A DNA stretch of 64,000 nucleotides. Source: Ectobius pallidus (lineage: Eukaryota > Arthropoda > Insecta > Blattodea > Ectobiidae). Location of the stretch: NCBI GenBank assembly GCA_964059195.1, contig CAXKWD010000006.1, forward strand, positions 135,778,039 through 135,842,038. Reading direction: 5' to 3'. The position numbers and the translations under genes are program-made. This document shows positions 22,802 to 32,644 of this stretch, piece by piece (position 1 is the first letter of the stretch; each line of letters begins with the position of its first letter). The notes beneath the pieces are model-generated. The model made no database searches. It saw only the letters and a list, made by a program, of their open reading frames with translations, and was not told the origin of the DNA.

Positions 22802-23330
22802 CAGAAGCGCCAACTTATATGGGCCCGTGGGGCTCAAGCCCACCCAATAATTTTCCGAAGGCCTTTTTTATTAATTTTGTTATTACCATTACTAAAATAA
22901 GTTTCGTTTTTGAATCGCTGGAAAGCTAAAATCAGGCTATTGTTGACATACATGTACCATCTCCTCTTTTTCCAATTCACTCACGATTGTTTGAAGTCGT
23001 TTCTCAGTTCACTAAATTTTTATATCTTTATCTGTCAGCGCAGTTTGCACATCCACCGCCTTATTATTATGCTTTTTATGCGTCAAGAAAAAAAAACTTT
23101 ATCACATGCAATTTAATGGGCAAAGCAAGGAATTGTGACACAAAAGTGTGGGGTATAAGACAATTATTACTAAGTTTGTCAACAGAAACAATGAAATCAT
23201 TTCATGTAGGCCTACTATATTTATAAAATAGTCATATCAATATTATATAACTTAAGTCTATTTCATGAACGAAGGGACCGAAGTATGAAAATTTTTAAAT
23301 CTTTAAGCCCACCCAATGTTGGCACCATTG
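22802..23330. mobile_element. Left 529-bp hAT-like copy of the composite
   Basis: The left end reads CAGAAGCGCCAACTT and then 'ggggctcaagcccaccca'. The right end reads 'aagcccacccaatgttggc' followed by 'accattg'. The interior is AT-rich without a transposase frame. Confidence 0.65.
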
Positions 23331-23399
23331 GTGTAAACTGTTCATGAAAATAATTTACCTTCAACGCTGGCACTACGATCCAATATAATCGAAGCTTTC

Positions 23400-23650
23400 A
23401 ATCGAAGTTACGCATCAGTCAGGGAAGCTATCGATCGAAGTTCAGTATCGAGTCAGTCAGTCTTTATCGTCGCGTCGTGCAAGCCGGTGGTGAATGTTGT
23501 GGTAGTGCGAATTTTATTCTTTGCGTGCGTGTATGCGTGTGTGTGAAACTATTACAATAATAATAAACAAAAGTGTGAATATTGTAGAATACGTTGGTTT
23601 TGTGAATCGGCAGTGGTCGTCGCAGCTATGCAAGGAATGGACGGATCAAG
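23400..23650 (+). promoter_or_regulatory. Candidate promoter, 5' UTR and first-exon region
   Basis: This segment is richer in G and CpG than its surroundings. It carries repeated arthropod initiator-like motifs (TCAGT in 'gcatcagtcag' and 'gagtcagtcagtc', about 23414-23462). It continues with stop-bearing, GT-rich leader sequence typical of insect 5' UTRs and reaches an ATG at 23628 followed 20 bases later by a consensus splice donor. No TATA box is evident. The call is by composition and motif only. Confidence 0.4.
23628..23650 (+). CDS. Candidate first coding exon (MQGMDGS...), donor at 23651
   Basis: ATG CAA GGA ATG GAC GGA TCA AG is followed by GTAGGC, giving a 23-base coding start that ends in phase 2. 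It lies on the same strand as the KChIP exons 35 kb downstream. The first identified KChIP exon needs a phase 1 donor, so a direct join is not possible, and at least one further exon would be required if this is the KChIP start. It could equally belong to another gene or to a transposon-derived transcript. It lies between the two hAT-like copies, which raises the possibility that it was captured by them. Confidence 0.3.
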
Positions 23651-23831
23651 GTAGGCGCATAGTTTTTCTCACCTAGTCACGTAGCCATGTTTGGTTGAAT
23701 GCGATAATTAATTATTTTACTGGAGCTTTCAGTGTAACATTAGTATTTTGTGATAATCCATTGCGCTTTATGCAAGTCCAGATAAGTAACGTAAGTTAGT
23801 TCGGCTTTGCCTCATAATAATCAAAGCACCC

Positions 23832-24840
23832 ATGACACAAGATAGGTTAGTTCACGTCCACAAAAGCACACAAGCTGTGCGCTGAGTCTCTGACCTTGAA
23901 GATCCCAGCGTAGCCACTGAGTTGCAGGTTCCCAGGCTTTTGCTTTGCGAATACAACTACAAAAGCGTTCGTTTCAGAAAACCATATTATCCGTTTAATG
24001 TATTGGTATAATATAAAGACGAAGAGCCTAATTACTACAACATCGCTTATCTACCAATCAGCCATTTCTTAATTACGGGTGGGACATTCTAACATATTAC
24101 AAGTATTTTTGTTCATTACATATCATAAATAACTAGCTAGAATTTTTCAGCTCATTGTGTGGAATTTAGTATGCGTTCTTCAACATGGAAAACAATATTT
24201 AAAATTGATTTTAAATATTTTAAATATGTTTTTCAAAATCTATTACGGGTGGGACATAGGCCTAATTTGGACAACGATTTTAATGGTGTACAAAAACAGT
24301 TCATTTGTTGTTCTGCTATTAATGTTAGAGACTTAGTGTTATTATTAATGAAGGTATAAGGGATGGAAGAAAAATTATAAACTGTTTCCAGATTGTCAGA
24401 ATATTTATGAAACTCTTACAATATTAATTTAATAAAATATCACCATTACGGGTGGGCTGTTTGCTATTTTACATAGTAATTAACCACACATACTTTTTGA
24501 AGTTAATCTTATGCCAAATTGTACCTCAAGACTACTATATTTTCTAAAATCAAAAAGGATATAGCTCATTATTCTTGACTACTTAGTTTTAATGCCTGTT
24601 AAAATCATGCTATAAATGTCAAAAATATCAACTGCAACGTAATAAATTAACAAAATTTACTCATGAAACAACTACAAATACAAAAACTCTCTAATATTCA
24701 GTGACACAAGATAGGCTAGTTCACGTCCACAAAAGCACACAAGCTGTGCGCTTCGTCTCTGACCTTGAAGCTCACGGCAAAGCGACTGACTTGCGATGTC
24801 CCAGCCTGATGTTTTACGGACACAGTTGCCGTAGAAGATA
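23832..24840 (+). repeat. Direct repeat pair of about 120 bp
   Basis: The sequence 'gacacaagataggttagttc' and the following ~115 bp ('aaaagcacacaagctgtgcg', 'tctctgaccttgaag') at 23832-23955 recur at 24701-24830 in the same orientation. The bases between hold three copies of 'ttacgggtggg' (24073, 24243, 24446). The pair may be a local duplication or solo ends of an element; I cannot tell which. Confidence 0.6.
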
Positions 24841-24924
24841 GTCTGTAATGTGGTCTATTAAAGGATCAATTTTTTTTCATATATAAAAAAGAGACAATAC
24901 AGCCATTTCATAATTACATGTCAT

Positions 24925-25305
24925 CAGTGGCACCAACTTATGGGCCGTGGGGCTCAAGCCCACCCAATAATTTGCCGTGAATTATATTATCGTACATTTT
25001 TTTATTGTTACTAAAAATCGTGTCTCAATGTTTAATCGATAATAATGTAATCTCTCTCTTGTTTCAATTAACTCGATTGAAATAATTTGTCCCTGAATTC
25101 TTTAAACTCCATCAATGCCAGTTGCTTTGAAAAGACTGGAGACATTTTTGCGTTTGACAATGTTCTAGAAAAGACCTAATCGGAGATATCGCTGCTCTAA
25201 GCATACCCCTAAATACGGACAGCGGAACAAAGTTGGATTTAGATTACGCTTGTGATAAATTTATAGAGAAAAGTGCAGTCAAGAGAAATACATTTACAAC
25301 ACGTA
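24925..25305. mobile_element. Left portion of the right hAT-like copy
   Basis: Begins CAGTGGCACCAACTT and 'ggggctcaagcccaccca', the same end sequence as 22802. Its other end is at 30263; everything between 25306 and about 30000 appears to be later insertions. Confidence 0.6.
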
Positions 25306-25711
25306 GTATAGTGCAGTTATTTATTGCATGGCCAGTCGACTTCAAAGGTTTCGGTGTTTCTTTGTGTTAATTGATCTGACTAAATCAGTCTTGGCTTCCG
25401 CTTTCCAATACAAAATGCAACGTTGCAATATTCTCTCATTGTTATCACTGACCTCAGTTCTTCCTTCGCTTTAATCAATTCACACGTGTTATTGTTTACT
25501 GTAACTTGATCTTGCAACCGTGCATTTCACTCCACGCAGAGTTGACGAGTAGCTGTCAAAATCGTCACAGGACATTTTTAGATTTTGATTGGCTGGGGTA
25601 ACTAGCTGATTGGTGCGGTAAAACTAAAATAACATGGGTTGAGCTGTCGGCAAACTTTTCCTCCTAACGAAAGGAAGCCACCTGGCCATGCAATAAATAA
25701 CTGGACTATAC
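25306..25711. mobile_element. 406-bp element with TATTTATTGCATGGCC inverted ends
   Basis: 'gtatagtgcagttatttatt' (25306) with 'gcatggccag' matches, inverted, 'ctggccatgcaataaataac' plus 'tggactatac' (25682-25711). The two ends differ at one base in about 30. The interior has no coding frame. No clear target duplication is seen, so this is a non-autonomous inverted-repeat element of unknown superfamily. Confidence 0.65.
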
Positions 25712-25792
25712 CGTGGGTTTACAAGCAAAGAAAATTACACTAAATTGTTAAAACTTTCCGGGCTATGTTGCCGTGGTCCGTCGGATGACTTT

Positions 25793-25835
25793 CCGGACGT
25801 TTCGCCCACAACTGCGGCAAGCATCTTCAGCGGTG
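25793..25835 (-). ncRNA. Hammerhead-like ribozyme motif, minus strand
   Basis: On the minus strand: CACCG, core CTGAAGA (25830-25824), a T, a GC-closed hairpin, then GAA-ACGT-C and CGGAAAG. CCG before the core pairs with CGG after the predicted GUC cleavage position, giving the expected stem I. ACGT would be the minimal, self-complementary stem III seen in retroelement hammerheads that work as dimers. The extra T after CUGAAGA and the G-U-rich stem II are deviations. Confidence 0.5.
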
Positions 25836-25984
25836 AGTTCTGCTTCGGAGTTTCCTCGGCGAGGTCTTGCTGTCGACTGATACAGCAGGCAGGCATTAAT
25901 TTTCGAGGGAAATATCCCTTTTATTCCAAGGGTTTGAACCCCAATTTGGGCTCTTGTCCCTAGCTGGATTTCGGCGCGTATTTA

Positions 25985-26298
25985 TAGGCTGTTGGCTGCA
26001 CATACTCGCACCGTTGCTTGCAGCTGATTGGTCGGTCGTTGTATCAGCCGTTTCTGGTTGGCTATTGTACCAGGTTCTTCAGATTGGCTGCTAGACTGTT
26101 GAATGGCATTGATACTGTTTTGTAGTGCCGGATACCATATCTTGTTTAGTTTTAAGCCCTCTTCCTTTCTATTGAAGTTGTTTTTATGTTTATAGATTTC
26201 TATTGCCTCACGTTGTAATCTTGCTTGATAGGTTTTCGTAGTTGCCAAGATTTTAGTTTGGTTGAAGCAGATGTCGTGCTCGTTACCGGAATGTTGTC
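25985..26298 (-). pseudogene. C-terminal tail of a Penelope endonuclease
   Basis: The frame reads KTYQARLQREAIEIYKHKNN followed by FNRKEEGLKLNKIWYPAL. The series ARLxREAIEIYKHxNNFNRxEEGLKL is the characteristic end of one group of Penelope-like polyproteins. It begins without the GIY-YIG core at the truncation point near 26298 and ends at a natural stop after VRVCAANSL. The first Met used by a simple ORF call (26248) is internal. No activity is expected. Confidence 0.7.
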
Positions 26299-26483
26299 AA
26301 CACTAAGTCAACAGCATTTCCATATGACTTAATGTGTTTTGCTTGTACGACTACAGAATGATAGTAGCCCATGTTTTATTTTATTTATATTATTTTAGTA
26401 GTTACCTAAGCCCCTCAAAAAATCCATATAATTATAAACTTTAAAGACTTTCCTTTAAATTAAGCCCCCTGCACACAGGGACA

Positions 26484-26755
26484 GTACTGGCAGCCAGTAG
26501 CACTAGCCAGTACTGGCCGCCAGTTACTGTCCCTCTACTGTCCCAGTGTGCAGGGGTACTTCCCTTCAACGTCCAGTAGCTACTGGCGGCCAGTAAACTT
26601 AAGGCAGGTTTAGCCCCCTGCACACAGGGACAGTACTGGCAGCCAGTAGCACTAGCCAGTACTGGCAGCCAGTAATTATCCCACAACATGCAGCAGACTA
26701 CTGGCGGCCACTAAACTCAAACCTGCTTGAGTTTGAGTTTACTGGCCGCCAGTAG
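26484..26755. repeat. Left array of TACTGGCNGCCAGTA palindromes
   Basis: About seven copies or near-copies lie near 26485, 26511, 26580, 26634, 26660, 26699 and 26740. The central base varies (A, C or G) while the arms stay constant. Repeated subterminal motifs of this kind commonly serve as transposase binding sites. Confidence 0.7.
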
Positions 26756-28122
26756 AGTCATTCCGTGTCAGATCAGCACACCCATTTAATCTCACCGTTC
26801 CAGATTTGGATGAAATTTTGTAGAGAGGTAATTTTCATGTATATTAAATATTTCAATCCGTTCTTTACAGCCATGTAAAGTACTAAAAAAATAACAAAAA
26901 TCACATCAAAACATATCTTTCAACTAATATAGCAACTCTTCTAAGTAACCTATAAAGGTGGGGAAAGTGTCATTTTTTAGCATTTTTTACGAGCTTTCCA
27001 ATGACATGTAACACATAATAGTTCTAATAAAATTTGTTTCTTTTTTCAGAATTCAAAGTGAAAAATTTTGATTTTGAATTTTTTAAAAGTACTTTTTAAA
27101 AATTTTCAACAAAAAATCCTAGGAAATAGGTTATACCAATGCTAAATGATGTTCCAAGTTTGAAAATATGATGGGAATGGGTTCATGGTTAAAAAATTAA
27201 AAAAGTGTCACTTTACAAAAAAATCAGGTAAAAAATAACTTATATGCCCCAATGGAAAGCATAATAAAATAATTTTGACAAATAAATTTAATCAAGGGAA
27301 GTAACTCACATACTTGACATCTTGTTGTTCAATGAAAATTCTTGTCTAATGCCTTATTGGTTTGCAAAGTGTTAAGATAGCACATAAAGCCTTTTGATCG
27401 GTGTCGACCTGTGAATACCTCTCACAGATGTATTACATACAGTAAATCCTACGACACAGATCAAAAGGATTTATGTGCTATCTTAACACTTTGCAAACCA
27501 ATAAGGCATGAGACAAGAATTTCCATTGAACAACAAGATGTCAAGATTGTGTTATTTTCCTTATTTCAATTTATTTGTCGAAATTATTTTATTATGCTTT
27601 CCATTGGGGCATATAAGTTATTTTTGAGGTTATTTTTGAAAAGTGATGTTTTAATTTTTTAATCATGAACCCATCTCCATCCCATTTTCAAACTTAGTAC
27701 ATCATTTAACATTGGTATAACATATTTCCTAGGATTTTTGAAAATTTTTAAAAATGTACTTAAAAAAATTCAAAATCAAAATTTTCACTTTGAATTTTGA
27801 AAAACAAATTTCATTAGAACTATTATGTGTTATATATCATTGAAACGCTTGTAAAAAATGCTAAAAAACGATACTTTCCCCAACTTTGTAGGTTAATTAG
27901 AAGAGTTGCTATATTAGTTGAAAGAGATGTTTTTGATGTGATTTTTGTTACTTTTTTAGTGCTTTACATGGCTGTATTTTCAAAACGGATTGAAATATTT
28001 AAATAAAAGTTTGTATTTCTCTTAATATGCAAGATAATTACCTCTCTACAAAATTTCATCCAAATCTGGAATGGTGAGTTTAATTTTAATTAAAAGTGTG
28101 TTGATTTGACACGGAATGACCC
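26755..28122. mobile_element. 1.37 kb near-perfect palindrome (giant hairpin element)
   Basis: Starting GAGTCATTCCGTGTCA and ending 'tgacacggaatgaccc', the two arms (26755 to about 27406 and about 27453 to 28122) are reverse complements with scattered mismatches and small gaps. A loop of about 45 bp separates them. AGTA flanks both sides (26751-26754 and 28123-28126). The element sits inside one of the TACTGGCNGCCAGTA motifs of the surrounding element. There is no coding content; the 83-codon frame at 27411 spans the loop and is an artefact. A transcript through it would form a ~650-bp double-stranded RNA. Confidence 0.8.
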
Positions 28123-29815
28123 AGTAACGGGTCACGTGACCTAGTGGCAGCCATTATTGGACGTGTCTTAAAGGATACTAGCCGCCAGTAGAGCACTGGA
28201 ATGAAGTATCTGTTGGGGAATTACTTTTGTGATTTTTTATTTGCGAAATATTTTAAAAACCCAAGGTCAGTAAACCATTTAGATTGCCCATTCCGGGATA
28301 GACCAATCACAGCACTTGAATGTGTGACGTCACGCGTTTCTAAGTATGGCTATTCACGGCTTTTACTCCGTCTAGAAATACACGGCATGATTAAACTCGA
28401 AACCTTTAATTAACCCTTGGTCGGATTCCAGTGAAGTGCAGAAATAATCTACACACAACAGCCCTACTGATGGTTAAAACAGAACCTTAGAAAAGCTGAC
28501 ACATATGTTTTTATTTCATGTTATACTCATCACCAATTACATAAAACTCATGCAGGGAGAAGCGAATTTGACTATGCGACAGTTCTTTTATTTTTGTATC
28601 CCGAAAAGTCTTTAAGCGAGAAAGTTTTAGGGAAATATTTGAATTATATTATAAATTAAGCATCTACTTTATATTTTGAATAGTTTAAAGTAATTGAGTG
28701 GTAATTATTCCGGGCGCTTCAACTATGTGAATGATTTGGGATGATCGTGGAATGTCGAGGGTGAAGCAAATTTGACTATGTGACATTTTTATTTTATTTT
28801 TGTGTCCAGAAAAGATTCAAGTGTGTTACTTTTAGTGAGATATTTGAATTTTATTATAAATCCTTTATAACTTGAATGGATTACGAGTGGTAATTATGCC
28901 AGACACTATCAGAACGTTACGGAGGTATTAGCAAGCCTCTTTTCCATTATATGCCAGCAATAACGTAAAAATCTTTAAATATTTTATTCGTGGACTCAGT
29001 AATAAAACTTTATTAACTTACTACTTGTACACATAGTGAAAGATTGACCGCTGGGGAAAATGTAAGAATCAAACTTTTCCCTGACTTCGTAAATCTGCAC
29101 TATTTTTATTTAGATATTTGTTGGAATATTTATTTTATGTTTTGTTCATTTATGTCAAAACCTTCCCCATATAACAGGAAAAAAAAATAATATTAATATA
29201 AGTATATTACTTTTAATACAATACTAATACAAATTATTAGCTTACAAAATTCTGCACAATGTAATATTAATATTAGTACCACATTAATATTAAAGTATAA
29301 AATATCCCTTAGCTGTTTTCTACCCTTATTATATGGCGTAATTCCTATAAAAGTACACATTCTTTAACAAATTTTCCTCAAAGTATATTAACGTACACTC
29401 TAGAATGAGGAATATTTTCTAGGCAACAAAATATTAGATCAAATCACCCCTAGCTGTTTTTACCTGTTTTAATCTCTACTCAAAACTACATTTTTTGACA
29501 AATTTTACGCGATTTTACAGACAAATCCTCTAAAAGTCAAAATAACTTTTTAGGCAGCTTGAATAACAGAAGAATCCACATCTTAGCTGTTTTCTACCCA
29601 TGTGTTGTGATTTCTGCAATATTATTCGAAAGATTTTACAACCGATTCTGTTTTCTACCCCTATTACACAACCTATTTACAAGTCTACAATTTTTATAAA
29701 AGTTTGCCTACTTTGACAATATTAATACAAGTTCTCTAATATTCTATATTCTTTAATATAATATAAATACTGTTTATATTAATCATAATCATACATAATT
29801 AAATAATTGACCCTT
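28123..29815. repeat. Interior of the TTA-flanked element, AT-rich with a ~200-bp direct repeat
   Basis: The block 'gaatttgactatgcgacag' to 'aatttgaattatattataaat' (about 28560-28655) recurs as 28763-28860. 'tagctgttttctaccc' or close variants recur near 29310, 29452, 29584 and 29650. The 70-codon frame at 28201 has no family features. Confidence 0.5.
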
Positions 29816-29890
29816 GTACTGCCTACTGGCTGCCACTAGAACATCCACTGGCTGCCAGTACTGGCTGCCAGTTACTGGCCGCCAGTAACT
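29816..29890. repeat. Right array of TACTGGCNGCCAGTA palindromes
   Basis: Four tandem copies or near-copies lie near 29823, 29847, 29858 and 29872, next to the right inverted end. Confidence 0.7.
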
Positions 29891-30379
29891 GTCCCTGTGT
29901 GCAGGGGGCTTTAGAGTCCACCTGATTTTACCCTGGAAGTGGAAGATTTCATTCCTGAGTTCAGGACTGGGTGTTGTGTTGTCCCTTAATCCCCATTTCG
30001 CGAGAGGCAATGACAATTCTCTGAGGTTTAAAAGAGGGTTGACCTAATCGAGGTCATGATCTCGTGGCTTCGTTTCTGGTAGAACACTCATCATCATTAT
30101 AATGCAACACTTTCGTGACGTTATTGATCGTTATTAGAAACAATGAAATAATTTCTATATTTATTCGTAGTCATTTTATTTTATGAATAAAATAGGGGCG
30201 GGACTGTGAAATTTTAAAATGTCTTTGAGCCCACCCAATTTTTTTCAAAAGTTGGCGCCTCTGAAGATGTATAATACCGAAAATTTATATTAACTCGGAA
30301 TGTTAAGATGGCAGAGAAACAGTGGGAGTAACAGGATTTAAGTGCATTAAGTCATAAGTAAATTTACCGTATTATGACA

Positions 30380-30980
30380 CCTGAATGATTAATGCTAGGT
30401 ATTTTGGCGGCCTAGACGAGAAATAATTTCGGCACCTTCTGAGTTGCCAACATTCCTTTTTTTAACTATTTAATTAAAAATGGAATTTCACGTTCTCTAG
30501 CCTGACATTGGTATGTGGTTTAAAAAATTATTTGAATAGACCTAATTTGAGAACGGTTTGTATTTATGAAGACATCATAAATAAGTTTTTCCAGGAGGCA
30601 GGAGTTGAAAAATGGCTTAAAATCCTAAAGGTACTTTTCTTTATTTAGGCTAATTTTGACAAACCTCTTTGACAAGATATTTTACATCCATTTGAGTGGC
30701 TAGCTCGTTTTTATGGAAATGGTAACAAGACCTAAAAGTCTTTCCTGGCTGCCAAGTTGAGTCGAGATGCTTCATCGCTACCCTGGAAGGTGGAAGATTT
30801 TTTTTTTTTTCCTACGTCAATAAATACGTCGACATAATACAGTCTACTGAATTCATTTCTAAGTTATTATTTGCTGTTCTTTTTACTCTTACTCTACAAC
30901 TTTTTTTAATTCTAAATGTTGCCGCCCCTAAAAGTTTCTAAAAATTTGCCTAGTTCCCCTATAAGGAAGAGCCGGCCCTG
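30380..30980. repeat. Possible old hAT fragment ending GCCGGCCCTG
   Basis: 'tggcggcctagacgag' near the left and 'gttgccgcccct' plus 'gagccggccctg' at the right resemble the terminal composition of hAT elements. No matching duplication is visible, so the boundaries are uncertain. Confidence 0.3.
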
Positions 30981-31279
30981 AGTAAGGGGCAATCGACCAA
31001 TAGTAAGAAATCCAGGGGACCTAAAATGCCGAGACCTACTCGCTGCAAGAACAAGCTAATAGGAGTTTCCAATTGCCCGCCCGCGAAGTCTTTTCTTGTA
31101 GCCCGCGAAAGCAGTTTAAAAAATATATTAGGCTCTAATTAAATATATTTTTATTAAAATTTATGTTATATCATTAAGCATTCAGTTTTAGTGAATTACA
31201 TTTTAAATATGTTATATTCACTTGTAATTCCGTTGTTTCACTGTCTAATGTCAAAGGAAGCAAGTCATTATCACTTTAC

Positions 31280-31345
31280 ATTTTCTTTAAGTTCAGCTGT
31301 AGGCCTATTTATACTCCTTTCTGGTTCGAGGCCATATCAGGAGTT
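31280..31345 (+). repeat. Dispersed repeat fragment shared with 51265-51335
   Basis: 'tatttatactcctttctggt' followed by 'atatcaggagttcaggaact' occurs in inverted orientation at 51265-51335. Nature unknown. Confidence 0.5.
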
Positions 31346-31394
31346 CAGGAACTGTGTCCATACAGTAGTCCATGAAACCATTGATAGTCAATTA

Positions 31395-31625
31395 TTTGGA
31401 TGAAATGGGCTGGACATGTTGCACGCATGGGGAGGAAAGACTTGTCTCAGAAATATTGCTGGGAAACCCAAAGGGAAAAGACCAGTTGGAAGACCTAGAC
31501 TAGGTGGAAGGACAATATTAGGATATATTTAAGGGAAGTATAATTTGCGAAGGATGGTTGGATGGAGAATAGGGTTGAATGCCGGGCTCAGGTAACCGCG
31601 GAAATGAACCTCCGGTTTCCATAAA
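31395..31625 (+). pseudogene. C-terminal relic of a LINE polyprotein (WAGHVARMG motif)
   Basis: The bases encode WMKWAGHVARMGRKDLSQK. In a shifted frame the LLGNPKGKRPVGRPR segment follows, then GWRIGLNAG-like and 'MNLRF'-like ends. The order 'RWAGHVARMG ... GKPxGKRPxGRPRxRW' is characteristic of the C-terminal tail of insect non-LTR retrotransposons. At least one frameshift and several stops make it a dead copy. The rest of the element is not seen upstream. Confidence 0.65.
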
Positions 31626-31639
31626 ATAGATAATATTCC

Positions 31640-32610
31640 TTTAGCTTGCTTAGGAATTGTCTTGCCATCGAGTAAGCAAGTTGGTGTAAATTTAAACTGA
31701 TATTAATTCAAATGGATGTGATATGATAGTGGATGAATTAGCTAGGATAATTCATGGTATGTAAATATCCAATTCGGCATTTGCTTTTACGACTGGCGGA
31801 AACCATGAAAAACCCCATGTCAAATTGGCCGGTCACGGGATTATTTTTTTTAAATCAAATATACTGTCATGAAGATGTTTCAGTGTTCTGCCCTAGTTGA
31901 AAAACAATTGCACGTAGGTGCAATAAAATGAAGGTAATACAAATAAAACGATACAATTTTGACGATAGACCCTTGCGAGGGGTTGAAATTCCATATATTC
32001 TTCCACTGGATTGGTAACTGATTCATGAGCTAAATAGTAAAAAGAAAAGGTTAAATTAACACTGTACGTTATCCATACTGAATGCGTATTAGGTTGTTTG
32101 GTGGTTACTGAATCGCAGAAACGAACAAAAGGGTGTTAGTTTAAATTTAAAGATTCACATCAAAGGAAACCATCAGTAGAAGAATAAAATTTATAGATGT
32201 GTATTTAGCATCAGTGAATTCAATAAAAACGAAGAGCGCTTTTAGCCCAAACGATGTGTTTACGCAACTGTTAAAGATTATCTTCTTTGTTTAATATATA
32301 GAAGAGTTTAGAATTATTTTTAGCCCATTTGATCATTGTAAAAACTTCTGCTACAGTTTTGTCAGTTGTACTAATTTACAGATGATTGCTGTTATATAGA
32401 CTATTATAAAAAAAAGCTTAAAGATTTTTTAAACACACAGGTTTATACACAGACAAATATAAAAATACTTTATAAATACTACCGAATTCTAAGGCTCTAT
32501 GCGATAAACCAAAGGTTCTTAACAGCTTTTTTTGTGAGCGCGACACCACTCAAGAATATTATTAAATACCGGTATAACGTACAATGTTTGTTGTAAGTTA
32601 GGCCTAAATG

Positions 32611-32644
<34 letters not shown>

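Larger units (their letters stand above)
25745..26298 (-). mobile_element. Penelope-like element 3' fragment, minus strand
   Basis: On the minus strand, a GIY-YIG endonuclease tail (26298-25985) is followed by untranslated sequence and a hammerhead-like motif (25835-25793), ending near 25745. The reverse transcriptase and most of the endonuclease are absent, so it is strongly 5'-truncated. It is a different family from the element at 17971-19370, as the protein tails differ. Confidence 0.7.
26463..29910. mobile_element. 3.4 kb element with TTA duplication and subterminal palindrome array
   Basis: The left end AGCCCCCTGCACACAGGGAC (26463) and the right end 'gtccctgtgtgcagggggct' (to 29910) are exact inverted copies. 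TTA lies directly outside on both sides (26460-26462 and 29911-29913). A 3-bp TWA duplication is typical of PIF/Harbinger elements. Both subterminal regions contain many copies of the 15-bp palindrome TACTGGCNGCCAGTA. A second left-type end occurs at 26612 and an inverted one at about 26537, so small copies may be nested. I find no transposase frame. The 1.37 kb palindrome at 26755-28122 is a later insertion. Confidence 0.65.
22802..30263. mobile_element. Composite hAT-like unit with exact 8-bp duplication AAGATGTA
   Basis: The outer left end CAGAAGCGCCAACTT (22802) and outer right end AAGTTGGCGCCTCTG (to 30263) are inverted copies with one mismatch in 15. They are bracketed by AAGATGTA at 22794-22801 and 30264-30271. 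Internal ends of the same family lie at 23330 ('ggcaccattg') and 24925 (CAGTGGCACCAACTT), so two related copies flank 1594 bp of other DNA. The matching outer duplication suggests that the pair moved together as one 7.46 kb unit. Later insertions then enlarged the right copy. Chance agreement of the two 8-mers is about 1 in 65,000. Confidence 0.7.

Noticed and set aside
25920..25960. Possible tRNA-like 'gggtttgaacccc' on the plus strand
   Set aside because: It belongs to the minus-strand Penelope fragment and has no acceptor or anticodon stem around it.
27411..27662. 83-codon frame in the middle of the giant palindrome
   Set aside because: It spans the loop and arm of the palindrome; the arms explain the sequence without coding.
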